Assembly: GCA_023390815.1 (NCBI GenBank)
Contig: JAEWCC010000008.1
Span: 62,001 to 126,000, forward strand
Length of the DNA stretch: 64,000 nt
From: Bacillota bacterium
GTDB lineage: Bacteria > Bacillota > Clostridia > Christensenellales > SZUA-584
Reading direction: 5' to 3'
Shown: one piece after another, positions 26,262 to 35,273 of the stretch
How positions within the stretch are numbered: the stretch's first letter is position 1
Layout of the letters: each line of letters starts with the position of its first letter
The notes under the pieces: generated by a model
What the model was told of the DNA's origin: nothing
The model's database searches: none
Seen by the model: the letters and a program-made list of their open reading frames with translations, nothing else
Position numbers and translations under genes: made by a program

Positions 26262-27209
26262 TCAATCTTCCCGGCGTACCGCGCCCGTCCATACCGCGAG
26301 CCCCTGCGCACCGATACTGTTTTCAGCCGCTTCACGCAGCCGCTCCATATCCTGCCGCCGCATCAGCGGCGTCTCCTTGTACATCCAGCCTTGCCCCAGC
26401 CGCTCGTATTTATCGCGGCAGAGGTTGTTGAATGCGCACAGCTCCCAGCGCTTCACCGCGCCTGTCATGTGCTGTGCGATGAACCGGCCGATCGCTTCGA
26501 TATTCTCCATACTGTCCGTCGCACCGGTGATTACAGGCGTGCGCACCCAGAGTTCGATACCGCGCTGCCGCGCGTACTGCGCAGCTCTCTCCGCGTTCTC
26601 CAGTATCCGCGCGTTGCCCGCACCGGTATACCGCTTATGCTGTTCCTCATCCATCAGCTTGAGGTCGAGCAGCAGCATATCGCTGACCTCCAGCACGCTT
26701 GCCAGCGTATCGAACGGCACATTCGCCGCGGTATCAAGCGCGGTTTTAACGCCTGCCGCGTGCAGCAGCCCAAACAACTCCCGTACAAACGCCGCCTGCA
26801 GCAGTGGTTCCCCGCCCGAGGCGGTGACGCCGCCACCGCTCTTTTCAAAATACGCCCGGTCCTTGAGCAGTTCCACCGCGAGCGCGTCCGCGGTGTACGG
26901 ATGGCCTTTACGCTCCATCGCGCCCGTCGGGCAGGCTTCTGCACAGGCGAGGCAGCCGGTGCACTTCTCCCCGTCCGAGACCGCGCCGCCCTCATCAAAG
27001 CGCAGCGCGCCCGTCGGGCACGCCTTCACGCAGCAGCCGCAGCCGATGCACCGCGCCTTTACCCATACCGCCTGACTCTTCATGGGTATGCTCTCCGGGT
27101 TGTGGCACCACGCGCACTTCAGATTGCAGCCCTTGAAGAACACCATGGTACGGATGCCCGGACCGTCTTCGGTCGAAAGCTTCTGGATGTCGAGTATATT
27201 GCCGGTCAT
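26262..27209 (-). CDS. Glycyl-radical enzyme activating protein (radical SAM)
   Basis: This 315-residue radical SAM activase abstracts a hydrogen from the glycine of the neighbouring enzyme. The SAM cluster motif CNLKCAWC (Cys 28, 32, 35) is preceded by DGPGIRTMVFFKG, the family signature. Two ferredoxin-like clusters are inserted: CIGCGCCVKACP (about 54-65) and CTGCLACAEACP (about 83-94), as in activases of the larger glycyl radical eliminases and decarboxylases rather than the short PflA. SGGEPLLQ binds SAM. It starts 4 bp after the glycyl radical enzyme stop codon, so the pair is coupled. Confidence 0.95.
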   Translation of the reverse strand: MTGNILDIQKLSTEDGPGIRTMVFFKGCNLKCAWCHNPESIPMKSQAVWVKARCIGCGCCVKACPTGALRFDEGGAVSDGEKCTGCLACAEACPTGAMERKGHPYTADALAVELLKDRAYFEKSGGGVTASGGEPLLQAAFVRELFGLLHAAGVKTALDTAANVPFDTLASVLEVSDMLLLDLKLMDEEQHKRYTGAGNARILENAERAAQYARQRGIELWVRTPVITGATDSMENIEAIGRFIAQHMTGAVKRWELCAFNNLCRDKYERLGQGWMYKETPLMRRQDMERLREAAENSIGAQGLAVWTGAVRRED

Positions 27210-27213
27210 CCGA

Positions 27214-29712
27214 TTACATCCTCGTATGGCTCTCGCGCGCGATGATCTCGTCCTGCAGCTCGCGCCCGACCGAAACGAAGTAGGCGTTGTAGCCCGTCAC
27301 GCGCACGAGTAGATTGCGGTAGTTCTCCGGGTGCTTCTGCGCGTCGCGCAGCATATCGGCGTCGAGGATGTTGATTTGCAGCGCCGAGCCGCCGTTTTCG
27401 ATATAGCCGCGCAGGAACGCCTTGAACTTCTCGCGGTGCGCCGTATCGCGCAGAAAGGCCGGGCTGAACGTGATCGTATGGCTCGCGCCGTTGGGCAGGT
27501 TGCTGAGGTAATCAAGATAATCGCCGTCTTTGGCCCTGCCGCCCATTGCCTTGCCCACCGAGTTGGCGTTGGCCGTCGGCCCGCCCGTATCCGCGCCGTT
27601 GCTGGGACAGATCGCGTTACTTAAAAACTGTCCCTTTGCGCGTCCGTCGGCGCTAGCCGCGAGGATATAGCCGTCGCCGACCCAGTAGTTCCAGCTCAGC
27701 ATGCCGGGGCGGTATGGCGCGTTCGTGGCATCCGTTTTGTATTTCCACGTCTCGTCTGCGAAAAGGTCCATGACTTTGAGCGCCATTGCGTCGGCCACGT
27801 CGTCGTCGCGGCCATACTTGGGCGCTTTGTGCTTCGCCTTGGCCTGCAGGATATCGTGTCCCGCCCAGTTGTCGCGCAGCGCTTGGATCATTTCGTCCAT
27901 CGTGCACTCCTTTTTGTCATACACGAGGTACTTGATCGCGAGCAGTGAATCCACCGTACTCGCGAAGGTGACGCCCTCCATCGTGGTGAAGTTGATCTCC
28001 GCGCCACCCTGCGTCGCGTCGCGCCCCTTCTCCGCGCAGCCGTGCACGAGGCAGGAAAGGTATGGCGTCGGGCTGTACGTGGCGCGCAGGCTGTCCGTCT
28101 CGTTGTACAGCGCCACATCCTTCCGGGCGATATGCGCCATCTGTTTGGCGAAAGCCGCATAGAACTGTTCAAAGGACGCAAAGCCGCGCGGGTCGCCCGT
28201 CTTCGGGCCTTCCTGTCCGCTTCGGTATGGCTTACCCCACAGCGTATCCTTGTATTCGATCAGGTCGCGTCCGTCGTTCAGCGCAAGCTCTACGGCCTTT
28301 AAAAGGTTCAGGTTATTGTCCACCGTGCCGGATCGGTCGTTACCGACCATCGTGTTCTCGAGGCAGCCCACCGACGCATAGTCGTGCACATTGTCCATAT
28401 TGATCAGGTGCTCGTAATGCCCCAGCTTCGCTTCGCGCAGCATGCCCGCCATGGAACGCTCGTCGAAGTTTAGCAGGAACGGCGCGCCCTGGCTGGAGGC
28501 GATCATATCGACGACCTTGTCGAGCAATTCCTCCGGCGTGCCGCCGTGCAGCCGCACATTGGGCTTGGGCTCCAGGATGGGGCTCATCTCGTCGATGACT
28601 TCCAGCAGCACATAGGTCATCTCGTTGGTCATGTCCGTGCCGCCCTTTCCCATGCCGCCGATGTTGAACAGCTGTCCGTAGCCCGCGGTGATGCCCTGAT
28701 TGTTGCCCGTGCGGATCATCGCGTCGTAAGCGGTGTTGCAGTGAATCCAAAAGCACTTTAAAATCTCCTTGCCGAATTCGCGGGTCATACCCTGCTTCAT
28801 CGACTCCTCCCAGTACGGCAGAAGGATCTGGTCCAGCCGGCCAAACGAGAGCCCTGCGCCCGGGAAGTTCTCATCCGACATTACGAGCATATGTGTGAGC
28901 CACAGCGACTGCACGGCTTCCCAGAAGTCGGTCGCGCCTTCCCACGGCACGCGGCGCAGGTTCGCGCTCATTTGCACCAGCTCTGTCTTGCGCGTGTCGT
29001 CCGGTTCGGTATCCAGGAGCGATATGCAAAGATCGGCGTACTTCTCCGCCAGATGCTTGGGCATCACAGCCGCAATCTTCATCGCGCGCAGCTGCGCGCC
29101 CTGCGCGCCTTTCTTCTGCTGCGGCGTGAGACTGTCATACACTTCGTCGATATGCGCCGCAATGGCCTTAAAGCCGTGCCGGAGCACCTGGGCATAGTCG
29201 GGGATGATGTGCGCGGAGGTTGCGCCGCAGTTGCCGAAGCCGCGCTCGTGGTATTCCTTGACTTTAGCGCGCATGCCGTTCTTGCCGAAAACCCGCGCGT
29301 TGCGCGCTTTGGCCTCCGCCTTGGACCAGCACCGCGAAGCGAGCAGGTTGAACCGTCCGCCTGCGATGAGGTCGCCCGGCAGCACCTCCTGCGGCACATG
29401 GTTCACCATGGCTTCCCGGATAAACCACGCGCGCCGTTCCGCGATGCTCCACGCAAAGAAGTCATCCGGCACCGGAATTTTGTGCGCTGCCTGCTTGGTG
29501 GACGTGACGAACTGCTGATAGAACGCGTACGTCTCCGGCACGACGTAAAACGTGATCTCGTCGAACAGCTCATCCCATTCCGTGCCCGTGGTGAGCGGAA
29601 TAAACTCGTTGTTCCACTTTCGCTTTACACCCGAGAAGTAATAATCCCTGAGCCACCGTATGCGGTCTGAAAGATCGTGCGGCTCTTTCATCCGGCTCTC
29701 CAAAGCGTCCAT
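27214..29712 (-). CDS. Glycyl radical enzyme (PFL-like) of unassigned substrate
   Basis: The protein has 832 residues. The active-site Cys loop reads ASVGCLENT (Cys450, Glu452), and the glycyl radical loop reads RVTGYNAYF (Gly807), 25 residues before the C-terminus. The Cys-x-Glu arrangement belongs to the eliminase/decarboxylase branch, not to pyruvate formate-lyase, which has paired cysteines. The N-terminus (LRDYYFSGVKRKWNNEF, EITFYVVPETYAFYQQFV) differs from the familiar glycerol, choline and hydroxyphenylacetate families, so I do not name a substrate. It lies 69 bp after a GntR regulator and directly before its activase. The product is oxygen-sensitive and implies anaerobic life. No microcompartment shell genes are nearby. 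Confidence 0.88.
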   Translation of the reverse strand: MDALESRMKEPHDLSDRIRWLRDYYFSGVKRKWNNEFIPLTTGTEWDELFDEITFYVVPETYAFYQQFVTSTKQAAHKIPVPDDFFAWSIAERRAWFIREAMVNHVPQEVLPGDLIAGGRFNLLASRCWSKAEAKARNARVFGKNGMRAKVKEYHERGFGNCGATSAHIIPDYAQVLRHGFKAIAAHIDEVYDSLTPQQKKGAQGAQLRAMKIAAVMPKHLAEKYADLCISLLDTEPDDTRKTELVQMSANLRRVPWEGATDFWEAVQSLWLTHMLVMSDENFPGAGLSFGRLDQILLPYWEESMKQGMTREFGKEILKCFWIHCNTAYDAMIRTGNNQGITAGYGQLFNIGGMGKGGTDMTNEMTYVLLEVIDEMSPILEPKPNVRLHGGTPEELLDKVVDMIASSQGAPFLLNFDERSMAGMLREAKLGHYEHLINMDNVHDYASVGCLENTMVGNDRSGTVDNNLNLLKAVELALNDGRDLIEYKDTLWGKPYRSGQEGPKTGDPRGFASFEQFYAAFAKQMAHIARKDVALYNETDSLRATYSPTPYLSCLVHGCAEKGRDATQGGAEINFTTMEGVTFASTVDSLLAIKYLVYDKKECTMDEMIQALRDNWAGHDILQAKAKHKAPKYGRDDDVADAMALKVMDLFADETWKYKTDATNAPYRPGMLSWNYWVGDGYILAASADGRAKGQFLSNAICPSNGADTGGPTANANSVGKAMGGRAKDGDYLDYLSNLPNGASHTITFSPAFLRDTAHREKFKAFLRGYIENGGSALQINILDADMLRDAQKHPENYRNLLVRVTGYNAYFVSVGRELQDEIIARESHTRM

Positions 29713-29781
29713 GGCATCTTCCTCCTATTCGGTTTTAAGGGCTATGGTTATGCGGCGCTGCCGCAGAAAAGAATGTTCCGT

Positions 29782-30507
29782 CTAAAGAGATGGGTTGCTT
29801 CGAATTTCGGCACTGCGCGACTCCAGCACCTCGCGGCCATGGTCCAGCATGGCTTTCATGACGGCGCCTGCCGCCTGCGCGTCGCCGCTTTCGACGGCGT
29901 CGATCAGGCTTTCATGAAACGCGTATACGAAGCTTCGGTCGGCAATTGCCTCATAGAATTTGCCCACGAGCGACATATACATCGCCTCGATGGAACGCAG
30001 TGTCATGGGCAGTATGATATTACCCGAAGCCCGCGTAACCTCCAGATGCAGCTGAAAGTCGAGCTGCGCCGCCTCGGCAGTACTATCCGCCGCCCGCTCC
30101 TGCTTCAGCAGGTCGCGCAGACGCGCGATCTGAACTTGCGTATGGTTTGCCGCCGCCTTCGATGCCGCAGCGGTTTCCACGATCTCTCGAAACGCGATGA
30201 GGCTGCGGAATATATCCCCATCCATCTCGCCGGTATGCTGTAATAATGCGCTGTAGAGTTCCAGCGTTCCCTCTTTTTTAAAGTCGTTGACATAGGTTCC
30301 CTGTCTCGGCATGATGCGCAACACGCCCTTCGTGGCGAGCTCCACGAGCCCCGCATGCACGGTGACGCGCGATATGCCGGTAAGCTCCGCAAGCTCTCGC
30401 TCAGGCGGAAGCTTTTGGTCCACCTTGAGCTCGCCCGAGAGTATCTGCTGCTCGATGATCGATATGAAGCGCTGTTTCGCGCTGGGCTGGCCTGCTGACT
30501 TCGGCAT
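29782..30507 (-). CDS. GntR/FadR-family regulator (FCD domain)
   Basis: The protein has 241 residues. The N-terminal GntR winged helix is KQRFISIIEQQILSGELKVD, then LPPERELAELTGISRVTVHAGLVELATKGVL, ending in the RQGTYV wing. The C-terminal all-helical FCD effector domain (about 80-225) has RSLIAFREIVETAAASKAA and the metal-site helices FQLHLEVTRASGN and FHESLIDAVESGD. Such regulators sense small organic acids or sugars. The start ATG 30507 follows GGAGGATATTATCCG. A perfect palindrome of the GntR type lies in its own promoter, so it probably represses itself and the glycyl radical genes 69 bp downstream. Confidence 0.92.
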   Translation of the reverse strand: MPKSAGQPSAKQRFISIIEQQILSGELKVDQKLPPERELAELTGISRVTVHAGLVELATKGVLRIMPRQGTYVNDFKKEGTLELYSALLQHTGEMDGDIFRSLIAFREIVETAAASKAAANHTQVQIARLRDLLKQERAADSTAEAAQLDFQLHLEVTRASGNIILPMTLRSIEAMYMSLVGKFYEAIADRSFVYAFHESLIDAVESGDAQAAGAVMKAMLDHGREVLESRSAEIRSNPSL

Positions 30508-30521
30508 CGGATAATATCCTC

Positions 30522-30571
30522 CGTGGTATTACCACGATATGATTATAGAACAGGCTGTATGCATTTGTAAA
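30522..30571 (-). promoter_or_regulatory. gntR promoter with perfect GntR-type operator
   Basis: On the minus strand TTTACA (30571-30566) and TATAAT (30547-30542) are 18 bp apart. Just downstream, 30522-30536 reads CGTGGTATTACCACG, a perfect 15-bp palindrome containing TGGTNNNACCA, the form bound by FadR-type regulators. It would cover the transcription start and block the promoter. No second copy is visible before the glycyl radical gene. Confidence 0.7.
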
Positions 30572-30594
30572 CAGGAATTCCCCCCGGGACACAT

Positions 30595-30628
30595 AAAAAA
30601 GGCCGCGGATAACACCCCATCCGCGGCC
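30595..30628 (-). terminator. Intrinsic terminator after the chemoreceptor fusion gene
   Basis: On the minus strand GGCCGCGGAT, an 8-nt loop, and ATCCGCGGCC are followed by TTTTTTATG. This strong hairpin lies 15 bp past the stop codon and separates the fusion gene from gntR. Confidence 0.9.
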
Positions 30629-30642
30629 TGTGGATATGCTTC

Positions 30643-32556
30643 TTAGACCATACTCTGATAGATTTTGATGTTTTGCAGGTTGACCTCAAAGGTACCGGTA
30701 TCCACATACTTTTGAACCGGCTTTTTGTTAAAGCTCTTGTCGATAAACCGGAAGGCCATGCTGCCCCAGGAATAGTTACGCTGCCCGATGGCATAATGGA
30801 TGTACCCTTCGCGCATCGCCGCCTGTATTTCCTTCGTGTAGTCGACGGTGATCACCTGAATGTTCGGGCGGTATTTCTTCATATATTCGCTGAATATCAA
30901 GCCCCAATCGCAATTCGTCAGAAACACGAAGCGGGCGTTGGGGTAATTCGTCAGCATGGCGCGTATCATCTTATCTGCTTCCTGCTGCGTCGGCTTGCTG
31001 CCGACCGGAACTTCATGCACTTCAATCTTCGTATTCTTTTTTAATTCCTGAACAAAGCCGTTTTTGCGGTCCTCAATAGCGGATATATGCGTATCCACCC
31101 ACGAGTTGACGATCACTTCCCCCTGATTGCCAAGCGCCCCCATTACGACGCGCGCGCCTGCCGCACCTGCCGCAAGGCCGTTTGTCTGGATATAGGACAC
31201 GTAGTCGATCCCTTCAACCTTGGAGTTAATAAATACGATCCGGGTCCCCATGCGGCTGATCTGTTTGAGCTGCCCGGTGACGTGATCGTCATCCAGCGGG
31301 CTGATCACCAGCCCGTCGACCTTTTCTTCAATCACCTCATCGAGGAACCGTATCATTTCTTTGACGCCTTCGGCGCCCCTCGCCTTAGGCGCGCGGAATG
31401 ATATTTCGTAGTTGTAAATTTCGGCCGCCTTCATCGCTTCCTTAATGGTCGGATCAAAGAATGGATTGTCATGATCGAAGATGATGGCGACCTTCTTTTT
31501 CGGGGATGGCATGCGATTCACCCGGACCCCGGCGCTCTCGTGCATAATCCCGCCGATCCCGCCCGCGAGGTCGTTGTCCAGCTTGCCCAGCATGGATATG
31601 GTATTGTTCTGATCATAGGTCAGGCTGGTGATTTCGTTCGCGGTTGCGGACACGTTCCGGACAGATGCGAATATGTTCGATATCGTACCGACCAGCCGGT
31701 CTTCGTCCTCTTTAATCTCCCCGATTGCGGAGTTAAAGTTCTTCTGCTCTCCTATATACTTACTGATAAATTCACCGGTCTTTTCAAACGCGCGGCTGAC
31801 CTCACCGACCGAATCCCTCTGTGCTGAAAAGGTATCTCTCGATTTGATGGCCACCTTTTCAAGCAGGCTGATCTCGTCGGTGACGCTTTTAATGGTATCG
31901 CTGATTCCCTCGTTGGCTGCCTTGGTATCCTTTGAAAGGCGCTGAATCTCTTCTGCCACGACGGAGAACCCCTTGCCCGCGGCCCCCGCATGTACGGCTT
32001 CCACCTTGGCGTTGAGTCCGAGCAGGTTTGTCTCGCTCGATATGCGGTGAATGAGGCTGGTGATCTCGCCGATCTTCTGAGTCCTCTCAATCAGGTTCCG
32101 GATCACTTTGAAGATATCCTCCACAGCTTCGTCGTTCTTCCCTTGATTCACGACGAGCTGGACGACGGACTCCTGAGCCTTCTGATTGGTCTTGTCCATC
32201 TCATACGCGAGGGAGGTCATATTCTGCGAGCTTTGGCTGATCGCGCTGACCTTCTCCGTAAAGTTTTCGATGAGCCGGATGCACTTCTCGATGTCCGCGG
32301 TTTGCTGCTGTACCCCCTGGTTCAGAAACACCGCAACCTGTTCTATCTTCCCCGACTCCTGCATGAAATCCTGCACGATGGTATTGAGCTGGCCGGATAT
32401 ACGGGATACTCCCTCAAAATAGGAAAAGAAATTCTGAAAATAAGCCCGCAGTTGCCGGTAAATGACCGCGTCCATCTCCGTATCATCCATATCATTGATC
32501 TCATCTTCGAGATTCCAACATCCGATCCTCTTGAGTATTTCCGATTTGTCGATCAC
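30643..32556 (-). CDS. Soluble chemoreceptor signalling domain fused to a periplasmic-binding-protein domain
   Basis: The protein has 637 residues from GTG 32556 (AAGGGGGT upstream). Residues about 40-345 are a methyl-accepting chemotaxis coiled coil, whose tip carries SSETNLLGLNAKVEAVHAG then GKGFSVVAEEIQRLS (about 169-205), the CheA/CheW contact region. Residues about 352-637 are a type 1 periplasmic-binding-protein fold of the ribose/galactose class: KKKVAIIFDHDNPFFDPTIKEAM, DGLVISPLDDD, TRIVFINSKV, NQGEVIVNSW and VITVDYTKEI. I see no signal peptide and no membrane segment, so the sugar-binding-like domain should be cytoplasmic. The usual order (outside sensor, membrane, inside signal) is reversed. 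It is monocistronic and may sense an internal sugar or related metabolite. Confidence 0.88.
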   Translation of the reverse strand: MIDKSEILKRIGCWNLEDEINDMDDTEMDAVIYRQLRAYFQNFFSYFEGVSRISGQLNTIVQDFMQESGKIEQVAVFLNQGVQQQTADIEKCIRLIENFTEKVSAISQSSQNMTSLAYEMDKTNQKAQESVVQLVVNQGKNDEAVEDIFKVIRNLIERTQKIGEITSLIHRISSETNLLGLNAKVEAVHAGAAGKGFSVVAEEIQRLSKDTKAANEGISDTIKSVTDEISLLEKVAIKSRDTFSAQRDSVGEVSRAFEKTGEFISKYIGEQKNFNSAIGEIKEDEDRLVGTISNIFASVRNVSATANEITSLTYDQNNTISMLGKLDNDLAGGIGGIMHESAGVRVNRMPSPKKKVAIIFDHDNPFFDPTIKEAMKAAEIYNYEISFRAPKARGAEGVKEMIRFLDEVIEEKVDGLVISPLDDDHVTGQLKQISRMGTRIVFINSKVEGIDYVSYIQTNGLAAGAAGARVVMGALGNQGEVIVNSWVDTHISAIEDRKNGFVQELKKNTKIEVHEVPVGSKPTQQEADKMIRAMLTNYPNARFVFLTNCDWGLIFSEYMKKYRPNIQVITVDYTKEIQAAMREGYIHYAIGQRNYSWGSMAFRFIDKSFNKKPVQKYVDTGTFEVNLQNIKIYQSMV

Positions 32557-32770
32557 ATTGATACCCCCTTATTGAATAAATAAGCAGATGGAATAACCTG
32601 CTGAAGTTTGTTCTGCAAGCGCTATGCTGTCACGGGTAAAGCGAGTGGAGTGCCATTTTAGAGAACAGCACATAAAAAATGAACTCTGACGCGATATTAA
32701 TACCCAGATAATAGCGTGTAAAACCATAATTTTTTGCATTTTGGAGAAATGGTTAAATAAGTACAGATCA

Positions 32771-32806
32771 GCCTAAAAAATAAAACCACCAGATCAACTG
32801 GTGGTA
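32771..32806 (-). terminator. Intrinsic terminator of the acc-fab operon
   Basis: On the minus strand ACCACCAG, a 5-nt loop and CTGGTGGT are followed by TTTTATTTTTTAGG, about 50 bp after the fabZ stop. In the rest of 32557-32854 I see only the AT-rich region upstream of the chemoreceptor fusion, without a convincing promoter. Confidence 0.9.
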
Positions 32807-32854
32807 AAAGGCTTACTGCGGTATTTACGCCCGACGCATCTCTTACGCGGACGC

Positions 32855-33286
32855 TCAGCGCTCGTCCCCTATGGCAAACACGAGCTCGCAGCTCGCAGCC
32901 AGTTTGTCGCCGACATACGCTTTGCCGGTACCCATGCCGATCGTGTCCTTGACGGTCTCGAGTTCCGTCTCCAGCACCAGTGTATCGCCCGGCACGACTT
33001 TTTCATAGAAACGCGCGTTCTTGATCTTTCCGAGGAACGCGAGCTTGCCCTTCATCTCGTCCATGCTGAGAAGCGCGATGCCGCCCATTTGCGCGATGGC
33101 TTCCACAATCAGTACGCCCGGCATCACCTTGGTCTCCGCGAAATGGCCCATGAAAAACCACTCGTTGGCGCTTACGGATTTGACGCCTTTGGCAATCTTG
33201 CCCGGTACCAGCTCGTCCACGCGATCTACCATCAAAAACGGTTCACGGTGTGGCAATATCTTTTTGATCTCTTCGATGTGCAGCAT
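32855..33286 (-). CDS. fabZ: 3-hydroxyacyl-ACP dehydratase FabZ
   Basis: The protein has 143 residues and dehydrates 3-hydroxyacyl-ACP in fatty-acid elongation. The hot-dog fold is clear: ILPHREPFLMVDRV near the N-terminus, then FFMGHFAETKVMPGVLIVEAIAQMGG, which holds the catalytic His and the Glu of VEAIAQ. It is the last gene of the operon, 5 bp after fabF. No FabA or other dehydratase is present in the window. Confidence 0.97.
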   Translation of the reverse strand: MLHIEEIKKILPHREPFLMVDRVDELVPGKIAKGVKSVSANEWFFMGHFAETKVMPGVLIVEAIAQMGGIALLSMDEMKGKLAFLGKIKNARFYEKVVPGDTLVLETELETVKDTIGMGTGKAYVGDKLAASCELVFAIGDER

Positions 33287-33291
33287 AGTTC

Positions 33292-34527
33292 TTACTCCGT
33301 TTTTTTCAATACGACGCAGCTGTTGTGCCCGCCAAAGCCGAATGAATTGGACAGCGCGTAGCGCGCATCCATCCGCTTCGCCTGACCCTTCACATAGTCG
33401 AGGTTGCAGCCCTCGCCTTCCGTTTCAAGGCCGATGGTCGGGGGAGCAATCCCTGCGTTCACCGCAAATTGCGCAATCACGGCTTCAAAAGCGCCCGCCG
33501 CGCCCAGCATATGGCCCGTCATGGACTTGGTGGAGCTTACGAGCAGATGATTTGCATGCTCGCCGAAACAAAGTTCGATCGCAGCGCTTTCCATCGCATC
33601 GTTGAGCGGCGTGCTCGTGCCGTGCGCGTTGATATAGCCGACTTCGGCGCTGTCAATCCCCGCATCTTCCATCGCGAGTGTCATGGCCTTGGCGGCATAC
33701 ACCCCGCCCGGCTGCGGCGCCGTAATGTGATGCGCGTCACATGTCTGCGCGTATCCTGCGATCTGTCCCAGCGCTTTACCGCCGCGCCTTTTCATGTGCG
33801 CTTCGCTCTCGATCAACATAAATGCCGCGCCTTCGCCCATTACAAAGCCATCCCGGTCCTTATCGAACGGAATGGAAGCCCGGTGCGGGTCTGCGCTTTC
33901 CGAAAGCGCCTGCATCTGGTGGAAGCCCTGCACCGCAAGCTCGGTCATCACGGCTTCCGCGCCGCCCACGAGTATCGCGTCCGCGCGGCCTTCCTTTATG
34001 GCGTAATACGCCTGACCGATCGCGTCTGCGCCGGACGAGCATGCGGTGACCACACTAAAGCACGGCCCGTGCAGGCCCAGCCGTATTGCGATCGTACCCG
34101 CCGCCGTGTTGATGATGGCTTTGGGAATGAAAAGCGACGATACGGCGCGCGGCCCGTTTGACCTCAATTCCTCATGCTGTTCGCAGATGACGTCGAGGCC
34201 GCCCATGCCGCTGCCGAGTATCACGCCCACGCGTTCCGCGTCGTAGTTGCCGGTCTCGATGCCGCTCTGCTCCCATGCCTGCGTCGCCGCGTAAACCGCG
34301 AACTGCGTGAAGCGCGCCATGCGTTTGGCTTCGCGGTTCGTGATATAACGTGAGGGATCAAAGTCCGCAACCTGTCCCGCTACATGAATACCGGTGAGCG
34401 CTACGTCAAAACACGTCGCTTCGCGTATGCCGCAGACGCCTGCGGCCGCATTCTGGAAAGCTTCCTCTGCAGAAAAACCGATGGGAGATACGACCCCCAT
34501 GCCAGTTATCATAACCTGGTTCCCCAT
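33292..34527 (-). CDS. fabF: Beta-ketoacyl-ACP synthase II
   Basis: The protein has 411 residues from ATG 34527 (MGNQVMITGMGVVSP), chosen because AGGAGGTACT precedes it; the longer frame reads back into fabG. This is the condensing enzyme of chain elongation. The Cys nucleophile is in VVTACSSGADAIGQ, the two catalytic His in NAHGTSTPLND and TKSMTGHMLGAAG, and the C-terminal SNSFGFGGHNSC loop is intact. It lies 8 bp after fabG in the operon. Confidence 0.97.
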   Translation of the reverse strand: MGNQVMITGMGVVSPIGFSAEEAFQNAAAGVCGIREATCFDVALTGIHVAGQVADFDPSRYITNREAKRMARFTQFAVYAATQAWEQSGIETGNYDAERVGVILGSGMGGLDVICEQHEELRSNGPRAVSSLFIPKAIINTAAGTIAIRLGLHGPCFSVVTACSSGADAIGQAYYAIKEGRADAILVGGAEAVMTELAVQGFHQMQALSESADPHRASIPFDKDRDGFVMGEGAAFMLIESEAHMKRRGGKALGQIAGYAQTCDAHHITAPQPGGVYAAKAMTLAMEDAGIDSAEVGYINAHGTSTPLNDAMESAAIELCFGEHANHLLVSSTKSMTGHMLGAAGAFEAVIAQFAVNAGIAPPTIGLETEGEGCNLDYVKGQAKRMDARYALSNSFGFGGHNSCVVLKKTE

Positions 34528-34535
34528 AGTACCTC

Positions 34536-35270
34536 CTATATCACCATGCCGCCGTCCACGACCATCACCTGCCCGGTGATGTACGCGCCGCCGTCGCCGC
34601 ACAGAAACTGCACGAGCGCCGCGACGTCGGACGGCGATCCAAACCGCCGGAGCGGTATCGCCTGTTTCATCTTTTCTTTAACGTCGTCATTCAGTGAATC
34701 GGTCATCGCGGTTTCGATAAAGCCGGGCGCGACCGCGTTGACACAGATTCCCCTTGCCGCTGCTTCCTTCGCGCACGATTTGGTAAAGCCGATGATCGCG
34801 GCCTTGGACGCGGCGTAGTTGGTCTGCCCCGCGTTGCCCATGACGCCTACCACCGACGTGATGTTGACGATGCGGCCCTGCCGTGCCTTCATCAGAGCCG
34901 GCAGCGCTGCACGCGTGCAGTAAAAGCAGCTGCCCATATTGGCGCGCATCACGTTCTCGTACTGCGCATCTGTCATGCGCATCAGCAGTCCGTCGTCCGT
35001 TACGCCCGCGTTGTTGACGAGCGCATAGAGGCCGCCCAGTTTTTCGATGCACTGCTCTACCATGCGGGTGCATTGTGCGGAATCGGAGAGATCCGCCTGC
35101 AGCGTTTCCGCGCGGCGCCCCAATTCCGTCACTTCCTGCCGCACGGCTTCCGCCTTCTCTGCGCCGCGGTGGTAGTGGATCGCGATATCAAAACCCGCCT
35201 CGGCCAGCTTCAGGCATATCGCGCGGCCGATTCCGCCCGACGCGCCTGTTACGAGCGCTACCTTATTCAT
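34536..35270 (-). CDS. fabG: 3-oxoacyl-ACP reductase FabG
   Basis: This 244-residue short-chain dehydrogenase reduces 3-oxoacyl-ACP with NADPH. It shows the cofactor motif TGASGGIGRAIC, the NNAGVTDDGLLMRM segment, the catalytic Ser in NITSVVGVMGNAGQTNY with YAASKAA (Tyr and Lys), and the C-terminal YITGQVMVVDGGMV. The operon position between fabD (3-bp gap) and fabF, together with these motifs, makes FabG secure rather than another SDR. Confidence 0.97.
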   Translation of the reverse strand: MNKVALVTGASGGIGRAICLKLAEAGFDIAIHYHRGAEKAEAVRQEVTELGRRAETLQADLSDSAQCTRMVEQCIEKLGGLYALVNNAGVTDDGLLMRMTDAQYENVMRANMGSCFYCTRAALPALMKARQGRIVNITSVVGVMGNAGQTNYAASKAAIIGFTKSCAKEAAARGICVNAVAPGFIETAMTDSLNDDVKEKMKQAIPLRRFGSPSDVAALVQFLCGDGGAYITGQVMVVDGGMVI

Positions 35271-35273
35271 GAA

